Origin: Algoriphagus oliviformis
GTDB taxonomy: Bacteria > Bacteroidota > Bacteroidia > Cytophagales > Cyclobacteriaceae
NCBI RefSeq assembly: GCF_017254915.1
Contig: NZ_JAFKCT010000007.1
Coordinates: 25,678-89,677, forward strand
DNA: 64,000 nt
Direction: 5' to 3'
In this document: positions 45,561 to 54,897 of the stretch, piece after piece
How positions within the stretch are numbered: the stretch's first letter is position 1
Layout: every line of letters starts with the position of its first letter
Notes under the pieces: model-generated
The model's input: the letters and a program-made list of their open reading frames with translations, nothing else
What the model was told of the DNA's origin: nothing
The model's database searches: none
Program-made: the position numbers and the translations under genes

Positions 45561-45588
45561 TTTTGGGGAGTAATCAAAACCTACCGCA

Positions 45589-47958
45589 ATGAGATTTTCA
45601 CTGATATGTATTCTATTTTTTGGTTTGGGACTGGGCACGGCCTTTTCGCAGAGCGTAGAGATCACCGGCAAGGTGGTCGATGCCAAGACCCAGTCACCCA
45701 TCGAGTTTGCCACCATCAAGCTGCTGGATAAAAGCAGCGGGGAGATGCTGGCCGGCACCACCACCCAAGCCGACGGCACCTTGCTTTTGGCGACAAAGAG
45801 CCAAAACTTCAGCCTGGAGATCAGCTTCATGGGATTTCTGACCCAGACCTTTTCCGAGTTTGAGATCGTGAAAAACCAGGTTGACCTCGGCACCATCGCC
45901 ATGGCAGAAGACACCAAGCTCATGGAGGAGGTCGTGGTGCAGGGAGAAAAATCAACCACGGAATTCCAGCTCGACAAGCGGGTATTCAACGTGGGCCAAG
46001 ACCTGAGCAGCACCGGGGCCAGCGCCCTGGACGTGCTCAACAATATCCCCTCCGTCAATGTCAACATCGAAGGCCAAATCCTGCTCAGGGGCACAGGCGG
46101 GGTGCAAGTCTTGATCAACGGGAAGCCTTCTGTGCTGACCAGCGACGGGGGGAATGCCCTGGGTACGGTGACCGCCGACATGATCGAACGCGTGGAGGTG
46201 ATCACCAACCCATCGGCAAAATACAACGCGGAGGGTACCTCCGGCATCATCAACATCGTCCTGAAGAAAGACGAAAAGCGCGGCGTCAACGGCTCGGTGA
46301 CGCTGAATACCGGCGTGCCCAACAACCACAGCCTGGGCTTTTCCCTCAACAAGCGAACCGACAAGTTCAATCTCTTCAGCCAGCTGGGTGTGGGGTATCG
46401 GACCATGCCGGAGGACTTTGAGACACTCAACCAAAACCTCGTCGATGGCACGGAGGTGAGGAGCGTGGGCGATGCGGAGAAAAACGAGAAGTTTTTCAAC
46501 CTCATCCTCGGCACCGACTATTACATCAACGACCGCAATGTGGTCACCCTCTCGGGTAACTATGCCTTCGAGGGCGAGACCGAATATTCCGACGGGGCCT
46601 TCAGCTCCTTTGACGCCTCCCAGGTAATGGTGTCGGGCTGGAACAGGACGGAGTCCATCGAGGCGACGAATCCCAAGTGGCAGTATGAGCTGCAGTACAA
46701 AAGCGACTTTTCGGACAAGGACGACCACTACCTGCTGATCAGCGCCATGGGGAGTTCCTTTGCCAAAGACCAGCTCTCCGACTTTGACAATTCGCCCACC
46801 TTCGGCGAGGGTGCCCTCAGCCAGCGCCAGCAGGCGGACAATGACTTCAGCCAAGCGGAATACACTTTCCAGGCCGATTACACCCAGCCTTTTGGGGAAA
46901 AGTTCACCCTGGAGACCGGCGGGCAGTACTTCATGAGCACCGTGAAAAACAACTATTCGATCTCTGATTTCGAAAACGGAAGCTGGGTGGTCATTCCCAG
47001 TCTCACCAACGACTTCCACTATTCCCAAAACGTCCTGGGGCTCTACGGCACGGGAGCGTACGAAGGGGAGAAGTTTGGGCTGAAGCTGGGCCTGAGGCTG
47101 GAAAACACCGACGTCAATACAGAGCTGGAGCAGACCGGCGAGGTCAACCAGCAGAACTTTACCAATGCCTTTCCCACTGCGCATGCGTCCTACAAAGTCG
47201 CGAAAAACTTCTCCCTGCAAGGGGGCTACTCCCGCAGGATCTCCAGACCGAGGTTTTTTGACCTGAACCCGTTCACCAACATCAGAAACCCCTACAACGT
47301 CAGCACCGGTAATCCCAACCTGCTGCCCGAGTACACGGACAGCTACGAGATGACGGCGATCTATGACCACAGCCTGTTTTCCCTCAGCGGCTCCATCTAC
47401 CATCGCTACATCACCCAGACCATCGAGGACGTGACCACTGTGGAAAACGGCATCAACATCACCAAGCCCATGAACATCGGCACCAACAACGTGACCGGCC
47501 TGGAGGTGAACGGCAAGGTGACTCCAAGCGATTGGTGGTCGCTCAACGCCGACTTCAACTACAACTACTTCGACCGGACGGGCACCTGGGAGTCCACGCC
47601 TTTCGGCTTCACCTCCAGCCAGTGGTCTGGACGCCTGACCAACAAGTTTGAGCTGCCGGCGGACTTTGCCCTGGAAGTGGTGGCGGACTACCGCTCCTCC
47701 TACCAGACCTTCCAGCGCAGCAACAAGGGCTTTGCCATGGCCGACCTCGGCATACGCAAGAAGATTGTGAACGGCAAGGCCATCATCAACCTGAGCGTGC
47801 GGGACGTCTTCGCCTCGCGGGTGACGGAGAGCGAGAGCTACTCCCCGGAATTCAGCCAGTACAGCTTCCGCCAGCGTGGGCGCTTCGTGACCCTGGGCAT
47901 CAGCTACGGCTTTGGCAAGGGCGAGGCCATGGAGTTTAGCGGGACGAAGAGGTTCTGA
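45589..47958 (+). CDS. TonB-dependent outer-membrane protein with carboxypeptidase-regulatory-like domain
   Basis: 789 residues. Signal peptide 1-20, a carboxypeptidase-regulatory-like beta domain (VEITGKVVDAKTQSPIEFAT, about 21-105), a plug domain (VLNNIPSVNVN, LINGKPSVL, MIERVEVITNPSAKY), then a 22-strand type barrel of the OMP_b-brl_3 group. It is not a SusC: no SusD partner follows and the length is shorter. Divergent from a LytS/LytTR pair, which probably controls it. Substrate unknown. Confidence 0.9.
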   Translation: MRFSLICILFFGLGLGTAFSQSVEITGKVVDAKTQSPIEFATIKLLDKSSGEMLAGTTTQADGTLLLATKSQNFSLEISFMGFLTQTFSEFEIVKNQVDLGTIAMAEDTKLMEEVVVQGEKSTTEFQLDKRVFNVGQDLSSTGASALDVLNNIPSVNVNIEGQILLRGTGGVQVLINGKPSVLTSDGGNALGTVTADMIERVEVITNPSAKYNAEGTSGIINIVLKKDEKRGVNGSVTLNTGVPNNHSLGFSLNKRTDKFNLFSQLGVGYRTMPEDFETLNQNLVDGTEVRSVGDAEKNEKFFNLILGTDYYINDRNVVTLSGNYAFEGETEYSDGAFSSFDASQVMVSGWNRTESIEATNPKWQYELQYKSDFSDKDDHYLLISAMGSSFAKDQLSDFDNSPTFGEGALSQRQQADNDFSQAEYTFQADYTQPFGEKFTLETGGQYFMSTVKNNYSISDFENGSWVVIPSLTNDFHYSQNVLGLYGTGAYEGEKFGLKLGLRLENTDVNTELEQTGEVNQQNFTNAFPTAHASYKVAKNFSLQGGYSRRISRPRFFDLNPFTNIRNPYNVSTGNPNLLPEYTDSYEMTAIYDHSLFSLSGSIYHRYITQTIEDVTTVENGINITKPMNIGTNNVTGLEVNGKVTPSDWWSLNADFNYNYFDRTGTWESTPFGFTSSQWSGRLTNKFELPADFALEVVADYRSSYQTFQRSNKGFAMADLGIRKKIVNGKAIINLSVRDVFASRVTESESYSPEFSQYSFRQRGRFVTLGISYGFGKGEAMEFSGTKRF

Positions 47959-47965
47959 AATGGGA

Positions 47966-48045
47966 GTATCCATAATGTTGTATATGGCACTTTCCACAAC
48001 GGTCAATTTGTTTAAGTACCTTTCAACTCGTCGACAGTCCACAGC
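47966..48045. repeat. dispersed intergenic repeat (copy 2)
   Basis: GGAGTATCCATAATGTTG..., ACTTTCCACAAC and ACTCGTCGACAGTCCACAG follow the same word order as 25450-25520, but the internal inverted repeat is no longer perfect. Confidence 0.6.
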
Positions 48046-48112
48046 AGGTGAACAAGGGACGCTGATATCTTTCCAAAGACTTAGATTCTAAAAAAACAAT
48101 CAACCAACTGGA

Positions 48113-48150
48113 AACCGGGAGGGCGAAGGCTCTTCCGGTTTTGTTTTTTT
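48113..48150 (+). terminator. terminator-like hairpin downstream of the barrel gene
   Basis: AACCGGGAG pairs imperfectly with CTCTTCCGGTT (right arm 48130-48140), followed by TTGTTTTTTT. It is 155 nt after the stop codon. Confidence 0.55.
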
Positions 48151-48187
48151 GAGGCTTTGCCCAGCGAGTGTCCCCGCTCGACTTTCC

Positions 48188-48996
48188 TTTGCGAACCTTT
48201 GTGGTGAAAGTTTTTTTTGCGCTTCGCGCTTGATTCACCGCCGAGACGCGGAGGTCGCGGAGTCTTCGCAGAGGATCAATGGCCACGAAGACGGGAAGGC
48301 GTGAAGGTTTTGAAAGCTAAGCCTTCCTTGGTGATCTATAGAAAAGTACGGGGAAGGGATGTGAGGACATTGCTAAAAAGCTATGTCTTGGCACTCCTTT
48401 TCCTCTGCGAACTCTGTGGTGAAAGTTTTTTTTGCGCCTCGCGCTGGATTCACCGCGGAGGCGCTGAGAGCGCCAAGGTTTCGCAGAGATTGTATCCAAG
48501 TGAGAGCCGCATTGGGGCGGCCCTTGGGTAGCCTAGGGTTTTAGCCCTAGTTTCTTCGTGGGCCAAAAGCCACGGATGCACAGATTTTTGCGACGAAGGT
48601 CTCGGAGAGTGCAGCTATGCAAGTAGGGAGGTTGAGGCGCTTTATCTTTGCGAACCTTTGTGTCCTTCGTGGTAATTTTTTTTTTGCGCTTCGCGCTGGA
48701 TTTACCATGGAGGCGCTGAGAACGCCAAGGTATCGCAGAGATTGTATCCAAGTAAGAGTCCCATCGGGGCGGCCCTTGGATATCCTAGGGTTTTAGCCCT
48801 AGTTTCTTCGTGGGCCAAAAGCCACAAATGCACAGATTTTTGCGACGAAGGTTTCAGGGAGTGCAGCTATGCAAGTAGGGAGGTTGAGGGGCTTTATCTA
48901 TGCGAACCTTTGTGGCCTTCGTGGTAAAAGTTTTTTTGCGCTTTGCGCTGGATTCACCGCATACACTTTGAAGAAGCCAAGGGTTTTCACCCTAGG
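48188..48996. repeat. tandem array of ~250-bp non-coding units with palindromes
   Basis: Two full units (48403-48648 and 48649-48900) are closely similar along their length. Partial heads occur at 48188-48273 and 48901-48960. Each unit runs: GCGAACCTTTGTGG, a long T run, GCGCTTCGCGCT, GGATTCACCGC, GGAGGCGCTGAG, TCGCAGAGATTGTATCCAAG, GGGGCGGCCCTTGG, the palindrome CTAGGGTTTTAGCCCTAG, TCGTGGGCCAAAAGCCAC, GCAGCTATGCAAGTAGGGAG. A last palindrome is at 48977-48996. Open frames here are not gene-like. Confidence 0.85.
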
Positions 48997-49132
48997 CAAC
49001 CTCCTAAGCCGTCAAATCCTTCCATTCACCTCCATGCCTAGGTTTGGGCATTGGGACTATTTTCGGCTTGAATGGCGGGGCAGGGGGAGCCAAAATTTCT
49101 ATCTTTACCCCTCATTTAGCTTTTCCCTACCC

Positions 49133-51406
49133 TTGAAGTACCCATCTGTTTTCCTGCTCGCTATCCTCGTCTGGACTGCCTGCAGCCCTTCCGTCCAGCC
49201 CGAAGTGGCCCTCGTACCACAACCTGCCCAGCTGCAAGTCAAAGGCGGGTTTTTTGCCCTCAGCCCCGCTACCCAGCTCCTCCGCAGTGACGGGGGCAGG
49301 TTTGATGCCGAGGCGGCCTTTTTGCAAAGCACTCTGGTCGAGATGCTGGGTGAGGAGATCACCGCGCAGGCCGGAGGAAATGTTCTTGAATTGGTTTACT
49401 CCCAAGATTTGACCCAGGCTGAGTCCTATCAGTTGGAAGTGGGGCGTGACAGGGTTTCTTTGATCGCGGGAGATGCGGCGGGGATGTTTTACGCCATGGA
49501 GACGCTGAGGCAGCTTATGCCGGCGGACTTGGAGGGCGAGGGAACTGCCCCCGAGATTCTGATCCCGGAGCTGTCCATTTCCGATGCGCCGAGCATCGCC
49601 TGGCGGGGCATGCATCTGGACGTGTCCCGGCACTTTTTCTCCATGGACTACCTGCATCGCTACGTGGATCTGCTTGCACTCTACAAGATGAACAAGCTCC
49701 ATCTCCACCTCACAGACGATCAGGGCTGGAGGCTGGAGATCAAAAAATACCCCCGCCTGACCGAGGAGAGTGCCTGGAGAACCTTTAACAACCAAGACTC
49801 GGTCTGTATAGAAAAGGCCAAGGAAGACCCCCGCTTCCAGCTGGATCCCAAGCACCTCCGTGAGCGTGACGGGGTGACCGAGTATGGCGGCTTTTACACC
49901 CAGGAGGAGATGCGCGAGCTGGTGAGGTACGCACAGTCCCGGCATATCGAGATCATTCCGGAGATCGATATGCCGGGTCACATGATGGCCGCGATCCAAG
50001 TCTATCCTGAGTTGGCCTGCACGGGAAGTGCGGGTTGGGGAAAAGTGTTTTCCACGCCTCTCTGTCCGGGGAATGAACAAGTGTATGAGTTTGTCGAGGG
50101 CGTGCTCACGGAGGTGATGGATATTTTCCCCTCCAAGTACATCCACATCGGGGCTGATGAGGTGGAAAAGTCCTCTTGGGAGGAGTCCAAGGCCTGTCAG
50201 GCACTCATGGCTGCCGAGGGCATGAGCAGCGTGGAGGAGCTGCAGAGCTATTTTGTAAACCGTGTGACCGGATTCATCAAGAGCAAAGGCAAGGAAGTGA
50301 TCGTGTGGGACGACGCCATCCATCCCGGCGTGGATTCCACACTTTACGTGATGTACTGGAGAAACTGGGCCGGCGGCGTCCAAAACCGCGTGGCCAACAA
50401 CGGCAATCCCATGATCTACACCCCGGGCAACCCCATGTATTTCTCCCGCCTGGACGCCCAGATGTATCCCATCTACCACTTTGAGTTTTTTGGATCGAAG
50501 TATCCAGAGGACAAAAAGCACCTGGCCTATGGCCTGCAGGCTTGCGTCTGGACGGAGACCGTTCCCTCGGAGGATTTGGCGGATGCCATTATTTTTCCCA
50601 AGCTCCTGGCGCTTTCGGAGCGGGCTTGGTCACCGCGGGAGGTGCACGATTGGGACGGCTTCAAGGAAAGGCTGCAAAGCCAGCTCAAGCGTCTGGATCA
50701 GTTGGGTGTGAAGTACACCTACGAGGTGACCAAGGAGCTGACGCCCTTTCTGAAAGTGGACACCGTAAAGCAGGAGATCGGCGTCATCTTGGAGAGTGAG
50801 CTGGTGAAGCCTACGATCTACTACACCACCGACGGGACGGAGCCGACTACGGCGTCCGAACGCTACGAGGGTGAGTTTCACGTCAGCGGCTCTGTGACGG
50901 TGAAGGCAGCGATCTTCGAAAACGGGCAGATCCAGGAGCCCGTGCTCAGCAGAAAAGTAGACTATCACCAAGCCATAGGCAAGAAGGTCACCTATCACAA
51001 GCCCTGGAATACCGCCTACCCGGCAGGGGATGCGGGTAGCTTCACCGACGGCCTCCGCGGAGGCAACGCAAACGGAGACGGCAAGTGGCAGGGATTCACC
51101 AACGACATCGACGTGACCGTGGACATGGGCAAGGTGCAGGAGCTGCATACCTTCTCCGCCAGCTTCCTCCAAAACATCGGGCCGGGCATCTACATGCCGG
51201 ACTCGGTGATCGTGTCGGTATCCGTGGATGGGAAGGATTTTGAGCAGGTACTGCAGGTCGCCAACGAGGTGCCCAAGGATCAAAAGGGACTGGTGTTTGC
51301 CGATTTTGCCGGAAGTATGGGCAATGTCCAGGCACGCTACATCCACGTCCGGGCGGTCAATGGCAACCGGGCCTTTATCTTCAGCGACGAGCTGGTGATC
51401 AATTGA
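49133..51406 (+). CDS. beta-N-acetylhexosaminidase (GH20) lipoprotein
   Basis: 757 residues from a TTG at 49133, chosen because it starts a clean lipoprotein signal (LVWTAC, Cys17); the frame stays open upstream through repeat DNA without coding character. GH20b domain first (VALVPQPAQLQVKGGFFALS), then the catalytic TIM barrel with RGMHLDVSRHFF, HLHLTDDQGWRLEIK and the catalytic pair Asp342-Glu343 in HIGADEVEKSSW. A chitobiase-type C-terminal beta domain (TIYYTTDGTEPTT) and an F5/8C-like discoidin domain follow. It removes terminal GlcNAc/GalNAc from glycans at the cell surface. Confidence 0.93.
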   Translation: MKYPSVFLLAILVWTACSPSVQPEVALVPQPAQLQVKGGFFALSPATQLLRSDGGRFDAEAAFLQSTLVEMLGEEITAQAGGNVLELVYSQDLTQAESYQLEVGRDRVSLIAGDAAGMFYAMETLRQLMPADLEGEGTAPEILIPELSISDAPSIAWRGMHLDVSRHFFSMDYLHRYVDLLALYKMNKLHLHLTDDQGWRLEIKKYPRLTEESAWRTFNNQDSVCIEKAKEDPRFQLDPKHLRERDGVTEYGGFYTQEEMRELVRYAQSRHIEIIPEIDMPGHMMAAIQVYPELACTGSAGWGKVFSTPLCPGNEQVYEFVEGVLTEVMDIFPSKYIHIGADEVEKSSWEESKACQALMAAEGMSSVEELQSYFVNRVTGFIKSKGKEVIVWDDAIHPGVDSTLYVMYWRNWAGGVQNRVANNGNPMIYTPGNPMYFSRLDAQMYPIYHFEFFGSKYPEDKKHLAYGLQACVWTETVPSEDLADAIIFPKLLALSERAWSPREVHDWDGFKERLQSQLKRLDQLGVKYTYEVTKELTPFLKVDTVKQEIGVILESELVKPTIYYTTDGTEPTTASERYEGEFHVSGSVTVKAAIFENGQIQEPVLSRKVDYHQAIGKKVTYHKPWNTAYPAGDAGSFTDGLRGGNANGDGKWQGFTNDIDVTVDMGKVQELHTFSASFLQNIGPGIYMPDSVIVSVSVDGKDFEQVLQVANEVPKDQKGLVFADFAGSMGNVQARYIHVRAVNGNRAFIFSDELVIN

Positions 51407-51419
51407 CGGGGAAGGTCTG

Positions 51420-51517
51420 AAGTGTGAAAGCTGAAATATGAAGTCTGAAAGTTGAAGTCTGGATGCTGAAAGCAGAAGTGTGAAATCTCGAATCCCAAAC
51501 CTCAAATCCCGAATCCC
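51420..51517. repeat. heptamer tandem tract (TCTGAA- and AAATCTC-type)
   Basis: A run of TGAAGTC/TGAAAGT words, then AAATCTCGAATCCCAAACCT words, up to the start of the ABC gene. The same word family occurs at 26328-26372 and 59936-59968. Confidence 0.7.
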
Positions 51518-52477
51518 ATGACGTACTTTTCCCTCCGCAAGGTCAGCAAGACCTACGAGTCCCAGACTGCGCTGCATGAGTTTTCCCTGGACCTGGATCA
51601 GGGACAGATGATCGCCGTGGTGGGGGAAAGCGGCTCGGGCAAGAGTTCCCTCTTGCGCATCGCGGCCGGGCTGATGAACCAAAGTAGCGGGGAGGTCTGG
51701 CTGGGCGATATGCAGGTGCTGAGCCCCAGCCAAAAGCTCGTGGCGGGCTACGACGAGATCAAGCTCATCCACCAGGACTACCAGCTCTCCCAGAGCACCA
51801 CGATCGAGGAAAACATCGCGCGTCCCCTGCTGCTCTTTGATCCGGAGTATCGCAAAAGTCGGGTAGAGAAGCTGCTCCGACAGTTTGGCCTGGAGCGCTA
51901 CCGGGAAAGACTGCCGAGAAACCTCAGCGGAGGGCAGCAGCAGAAGGTGGCCATCGCCCAGGCCCTGGCCGTCGAGCCGGAGGTTCTGCTTTTGGACGAG
52001 CCCTTTAGCCACCTGGATACCATCCAGAAGCACCGGCTGATTTTCGAACTGAAGGAACTGCTCCAGGAGTCCGGCACGACGGTGGTCTTTGTGACCCACG
52101 ATCTGGACGACGCGCTGAAGCTTACCGATACGGTGCTCATCCTCCAAAAAGGCAAAATCGTCCAAAAGGGCAATTCCCGCGAGCTTTGCCTGCACCCCAA
52201 GACCCGCTATGTCGCCCGCCTTTTTTCCCCTATCAATCTGATCCCAGACCGTTTTGACAGCTACATCCGCCCCGCGGATGTGCGGCTGCGGACCAGGGGC
52301 GAGCTGCTCGGCCATGTGATCGACCAGCGATTTTTGGTGCACTACAACTCCCTTTTGATCCGTCTGAAAAATGGCGGGGAAGTGTGGGAAGTGGATGATC
52401 CGGCCAGGAAATACCAGATCGGGGATAGGGTGTACCTGCATTTTGACGAGGAGCAGGTCCTGCTGCTCAGAAGCTAG
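51518..52477 (+). CDS. ABC transporter ATP-binding protein, no permease nearby
   Basis: 319 residues. Walker A GESGSGKSS (36-44), Q-loop in HQDYQLSQ, signature NLSGGQQQKVAIAQAL, Walker B EVLLLDEPFSHLD, and switch His in FVTHDLDDALK. Residues about 235-319 form a TOBE/MOP-like beta domain, as in the importer ATPases for Fe3+, spermidine or molybdate. The neighbours are GH20 and a sulfatase, with no permease or binding protein, so the transported substrate is unknown. Confidence 0.88.
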   Translation: MTYFSLRKVSKTYESQTALHEFSLDLDQGQMIAVVGESGSGKSSLLRIAAGLMNQSSGEVWLGDMQVLSPSQKLVAGYDEIKLIHQDYQLSQSTTIEENIARPLLLFDPEYRKSRVEKLLRQFGLERYRERLPRNLSGGQQQKVAIAQALAVEPEVLLLDEPFSHLDTIQKHRLIFELKELLQESGTTVVFVTHDLDDALKLTDTVLILQKGKIVQKGNSRELCLHPKTRYVARLFSPINLIPDRFDSYIRPADVRLRTRGELLGHVIDQRFLVHYNSLLIRLKNGGEVWEVDDPARKYQIGDRVYLHFDEEQVLLLRS

Positions 52478-52592
52478 GCGGGAAGCGGGATGACGCCCGC
52501 GACTTTTGCCAAGGAGAAATCTTCCCTGTGGGCCAGTATGCCGCTTTGGCCGATTTTTCCTAGTTTGGCTAGTTCCCAAAAACCTGCATTTC

Positions 52593-53999
52593 ATGAAACC
52601 AGCCTTTCTTTCTTTTCTGGCCATCCTGCTTTTTTTCTCAGCCAGCCTGAGTGTGCATGCCCAGAGTAAACCTTCCCAGCCCAACTTCATCATCATCTTC
52701 ACCGACGACCAGGGCTATGGGGATCTGGGCACTTTTGGCCACCCTACCATCAAGACACCCCATATCGACCGCATGGCCGCCGAGGGGCAGAAGTGGACCA
52801 ATTTCTACGTCGCCGCCAACGTCTGCACGCCCAGCCGCGCGGGACTGCTGACCGGGCGCCTTCCTGTCCGCACCGGCATGTACAGTAACAGGCGCCGGGT
52901 GCTTTTTCCTGACTCCAGTGGGGGCTTGCCCGCCTACGAGATCACGATCGCCAAGCAGCTCAAGTCCGCGGGCTACGCGACGGCGGCCATCGGTAAGTGG
53001 CATCTTGGGCATCTGCCCCAGTATCTGCCGACTAGCCATGGCTTCGACTCCTACTTTGGCATCCCCTACAGCAACGATATGGATCGGGTGAATGACGTCA
53101 CGCACCAGATGGCCTTCCAAGCCTCCAAAATCGAGTATTTCAATGTGCCGCTGATGCGCAATACGGAGATCGTGGAGCGCCCGGCTGACCAAAACACCAT
53201 CACCAAGCGCTACACCGAGGAGGCCGTCAAGCTGATCGGGGAGCACAAGGACAAGCCCTTTTTCATCTACCTCGCCCACTCCCTTCCCCACGTGCCGCTC
53301 TTTGCTTCGGAGGGTTTTCTGGGGAAAAGCGAAAGGGGCCTCTACGGCGACGTGATCGAGGAGATCGACTGGAGTGTGGGGGAGATTCTAGCCGCGCTGA
53401 GGAAAAACGGCCTGGACCAAAACACCTACGTGATCTTCACCTCGGACAATGGGCCTTGGCTGACGTACAACGAGCAGGGCGGAAGCGCCGGTTTGCTGTT
53501 TGGGGGAAAAGGCACCAGCTACGAGGGCGGTGTCCGTGTGCCCACGGTGGTCTGGGGGCCGGGAAACGTGAAGCCTGAGGTGGTGTCCAAGATTGGAAGC
53601 ACGCTGGATCTCTTTCCGACGATTTCCTCTCTGGCCGGGGCAAAAATGCCCGAAGACCGGGTGTATGACGGGGTGGATCTGAGTCCGGCGTTTCGCGGGG
53701 AGAAAGGGGCTCCCAGGGAGGCGATGTTTTACTACCACGGAGACCGACTCTTTGCGGTCCGCAAGGGCGACTTCAAGCTCTACTTCTACAGCAACAATCC
53801 CCTCGGCTATCCCGAGAAGCTCGAGAAACTGGACAAGGCCAAACTCTACAACCTTGCCCACGATCCATCGGAGCGCTTCGACTTGATCGACCGGCAACCC
53901 GAAGTAGTGGAGGAAATCCAAGCTCTGGTCAAAAGCCACCAGGCGACGATGAGCTTTGGCCAGACGCAGTTGGAAAGCAGGATAGGCGAGGAGCAGTAG
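52593..53999 (+). CDS. sulfatase, arylsulfatase A-like (family S1)
   Basis: 468 residues from the ATG at 52593, which begins a signal peptide (SLSVHAQ); the upstream in-frame ATG gives a non-signal leader. FTDDQGYGDLG supplies metal-binding Asp pairs. The maturation motif is CTPSRAGLLTGR with Cys78 converted to formylglycine. GKWHLGH and FTSDNGPW give the remaining catalytic and metal ligands. It hydrolyses sulfate esters, outside the cytoplasm. A formylglycine-generating enzyme is needed but not present in the window. Confidence 0.93.
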   Translation: MKPAFLSFLAILLFFSASLSVHAQSKPSQPNFIIIFTDDQGYGDLGTFGHPTIKTPHIDRMAAEGQKWTNFYVAANVCTPSRAGLLTGRLPVRTGMYSNRRRVLFPDSSGGLPAYEITIAKQLKSAGYATAAIGKWHLGHLPQYLPTSHGFDSYFGIPYSNDMDRVNDVTHQMAFQASKIEYFNVPLMRNTEIVERPADQNTITKRYTEEAVKLIGEHKDKPFFIYLAHSLPHVPLFASEGFLGKSERGLYGDVIEEIDWSVGEILAALRKNGLDQNTYVIFTSDNGPWLTYNEQGGSAGLLFGGKGTSYEGGVRVPTVVWGPGNVKPEVVSKIGSTLDLFPTISSLAGAKMPEDRVYDGVDLSPAFRGEKGAPREAMFYYHGDRLFAVRKGDFKLYFYSNNPLGYPEKLEKLDKAKLYNLAHDPSERFDLIDRQPEVVEEIQALVKSHQATMSFGQTQLESRIGEEQ

Positions 54000-54129
54000 C
54001 AGCACTTGCGACCGGCGCGTTTACTGGTCTGTGTTTTTGCGAAAAATCAACGGGGCTAGGCGAATAATAAAGATGGCTGGCAGCAGGTGATGGACTTGGC
54101 TAATTTTCTTTTTTCAAAAAAAAGAAGCC

Positions 54130-54723
54130 ATGAAAATGCCCCAGAGACTTTCCGCGATTCTGTTGTTTGCCGTACTCATCCTTGCCGCTTGTAGTGGCGG
54201 CGATGATCCCCAGCCCCAGTCGGAGTACTTTTTCAAGTTTAAGGTAAACGGTGTGCAGAAGGAATTTAAGGCCAACCTTCCCACCCACCTCATGGCCATG
54301 ACCTACAATGCCACCGCCGACGTCCACATGGCTACGGCGATCATTTTGGGGGATGGCAGCGATGGGGCCAAAAACTTCGTGTCCATCACGGCGCTAAACG
54401 AGGAGCCTTTTGCCACGGGCATCACCTACAGGATGCAGGAAGCGATCCTCTACACCGGGGTGCCCGTTGTGCGGATCCAGTTTACTTATTCGGATGAAGA
54501 TGGCAACCTCTACAACGCCGTGCTCTTCCAGCGGGATGGGTTGCCAATGCTGCGGACAGATGATGCGAGTATCCACTTTTCCTCCATCACCCAAACCAAA
54601 GTGGAGGGTACTTTTGACGCCACCGTTTTGGGGCCGGTGTTTACCACTACCGGCCGGGACAACAATGAGCTGAAGATCACCGAGGGACAGTTTAGCCTGC
54701 AGCTCCAGCGATCGGGATCCTGA
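54130..54723 (+). CDS. small lipoprotein of unknown function
   Basis: 197 residues. Lipobox Cys21 (LILAACSGGDD). The mature part is beta-rich: FFKFKVNGVQKEFKANLP, then a run of strands ending GTFDATVLGP and ITEGQFSLQLQ. This FKVNGxxKxF start and xGTFxATV end are recurrent in DUF6252-like lipoproteins of Bacteroidota (recalled, not verified). Single gene, no partner evident. Confidence 0.7.
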   Translation: MKMPQRLSAILLFAVLILAACSGGDDPQPQSEYFFKFKVNGVQKEFKANLPTHLMAMTYNATADVHMATAIILGDGSDGAKNFVSITALNEEPFATGITYRMQEAILYTGVPVVRIQFTYSDEDGNLYNAVLFQRDGLPMLRTDDASIHFSSITQTKVEGTFDATVLGPVFTTTGRDNNELKITEGQFSLQLQRSGS

Positions 54724-54897
54724 GGGGACGCGGCATTTCTGGAAAACGATCCCCATGGTTTGTTCCGGCATGGCTGAGGGCAAGGCTACTTTTGGCTTGC
54801 TGGGCACAGAATCTTTTTTGGGGCTAAGGGCGTAGATTGTTGGCTTTTAAATACCTCTTTTTGTAAATAGGAGAAGTGTTTTTTAGCCTTCGCTTCC

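Noticed and set aside
48188..48996. Possible CRISPR array
   Set aside because: Units are ~250 bp and similar throughout, with no short repeats separated by unique spacers and no cas genes.
48869..49132. N-terminal extension of the GH20 protein
   Set aside because: It lies in repeat-array DNA, and the lipoprotein signal starts only at the TTG at 49133.
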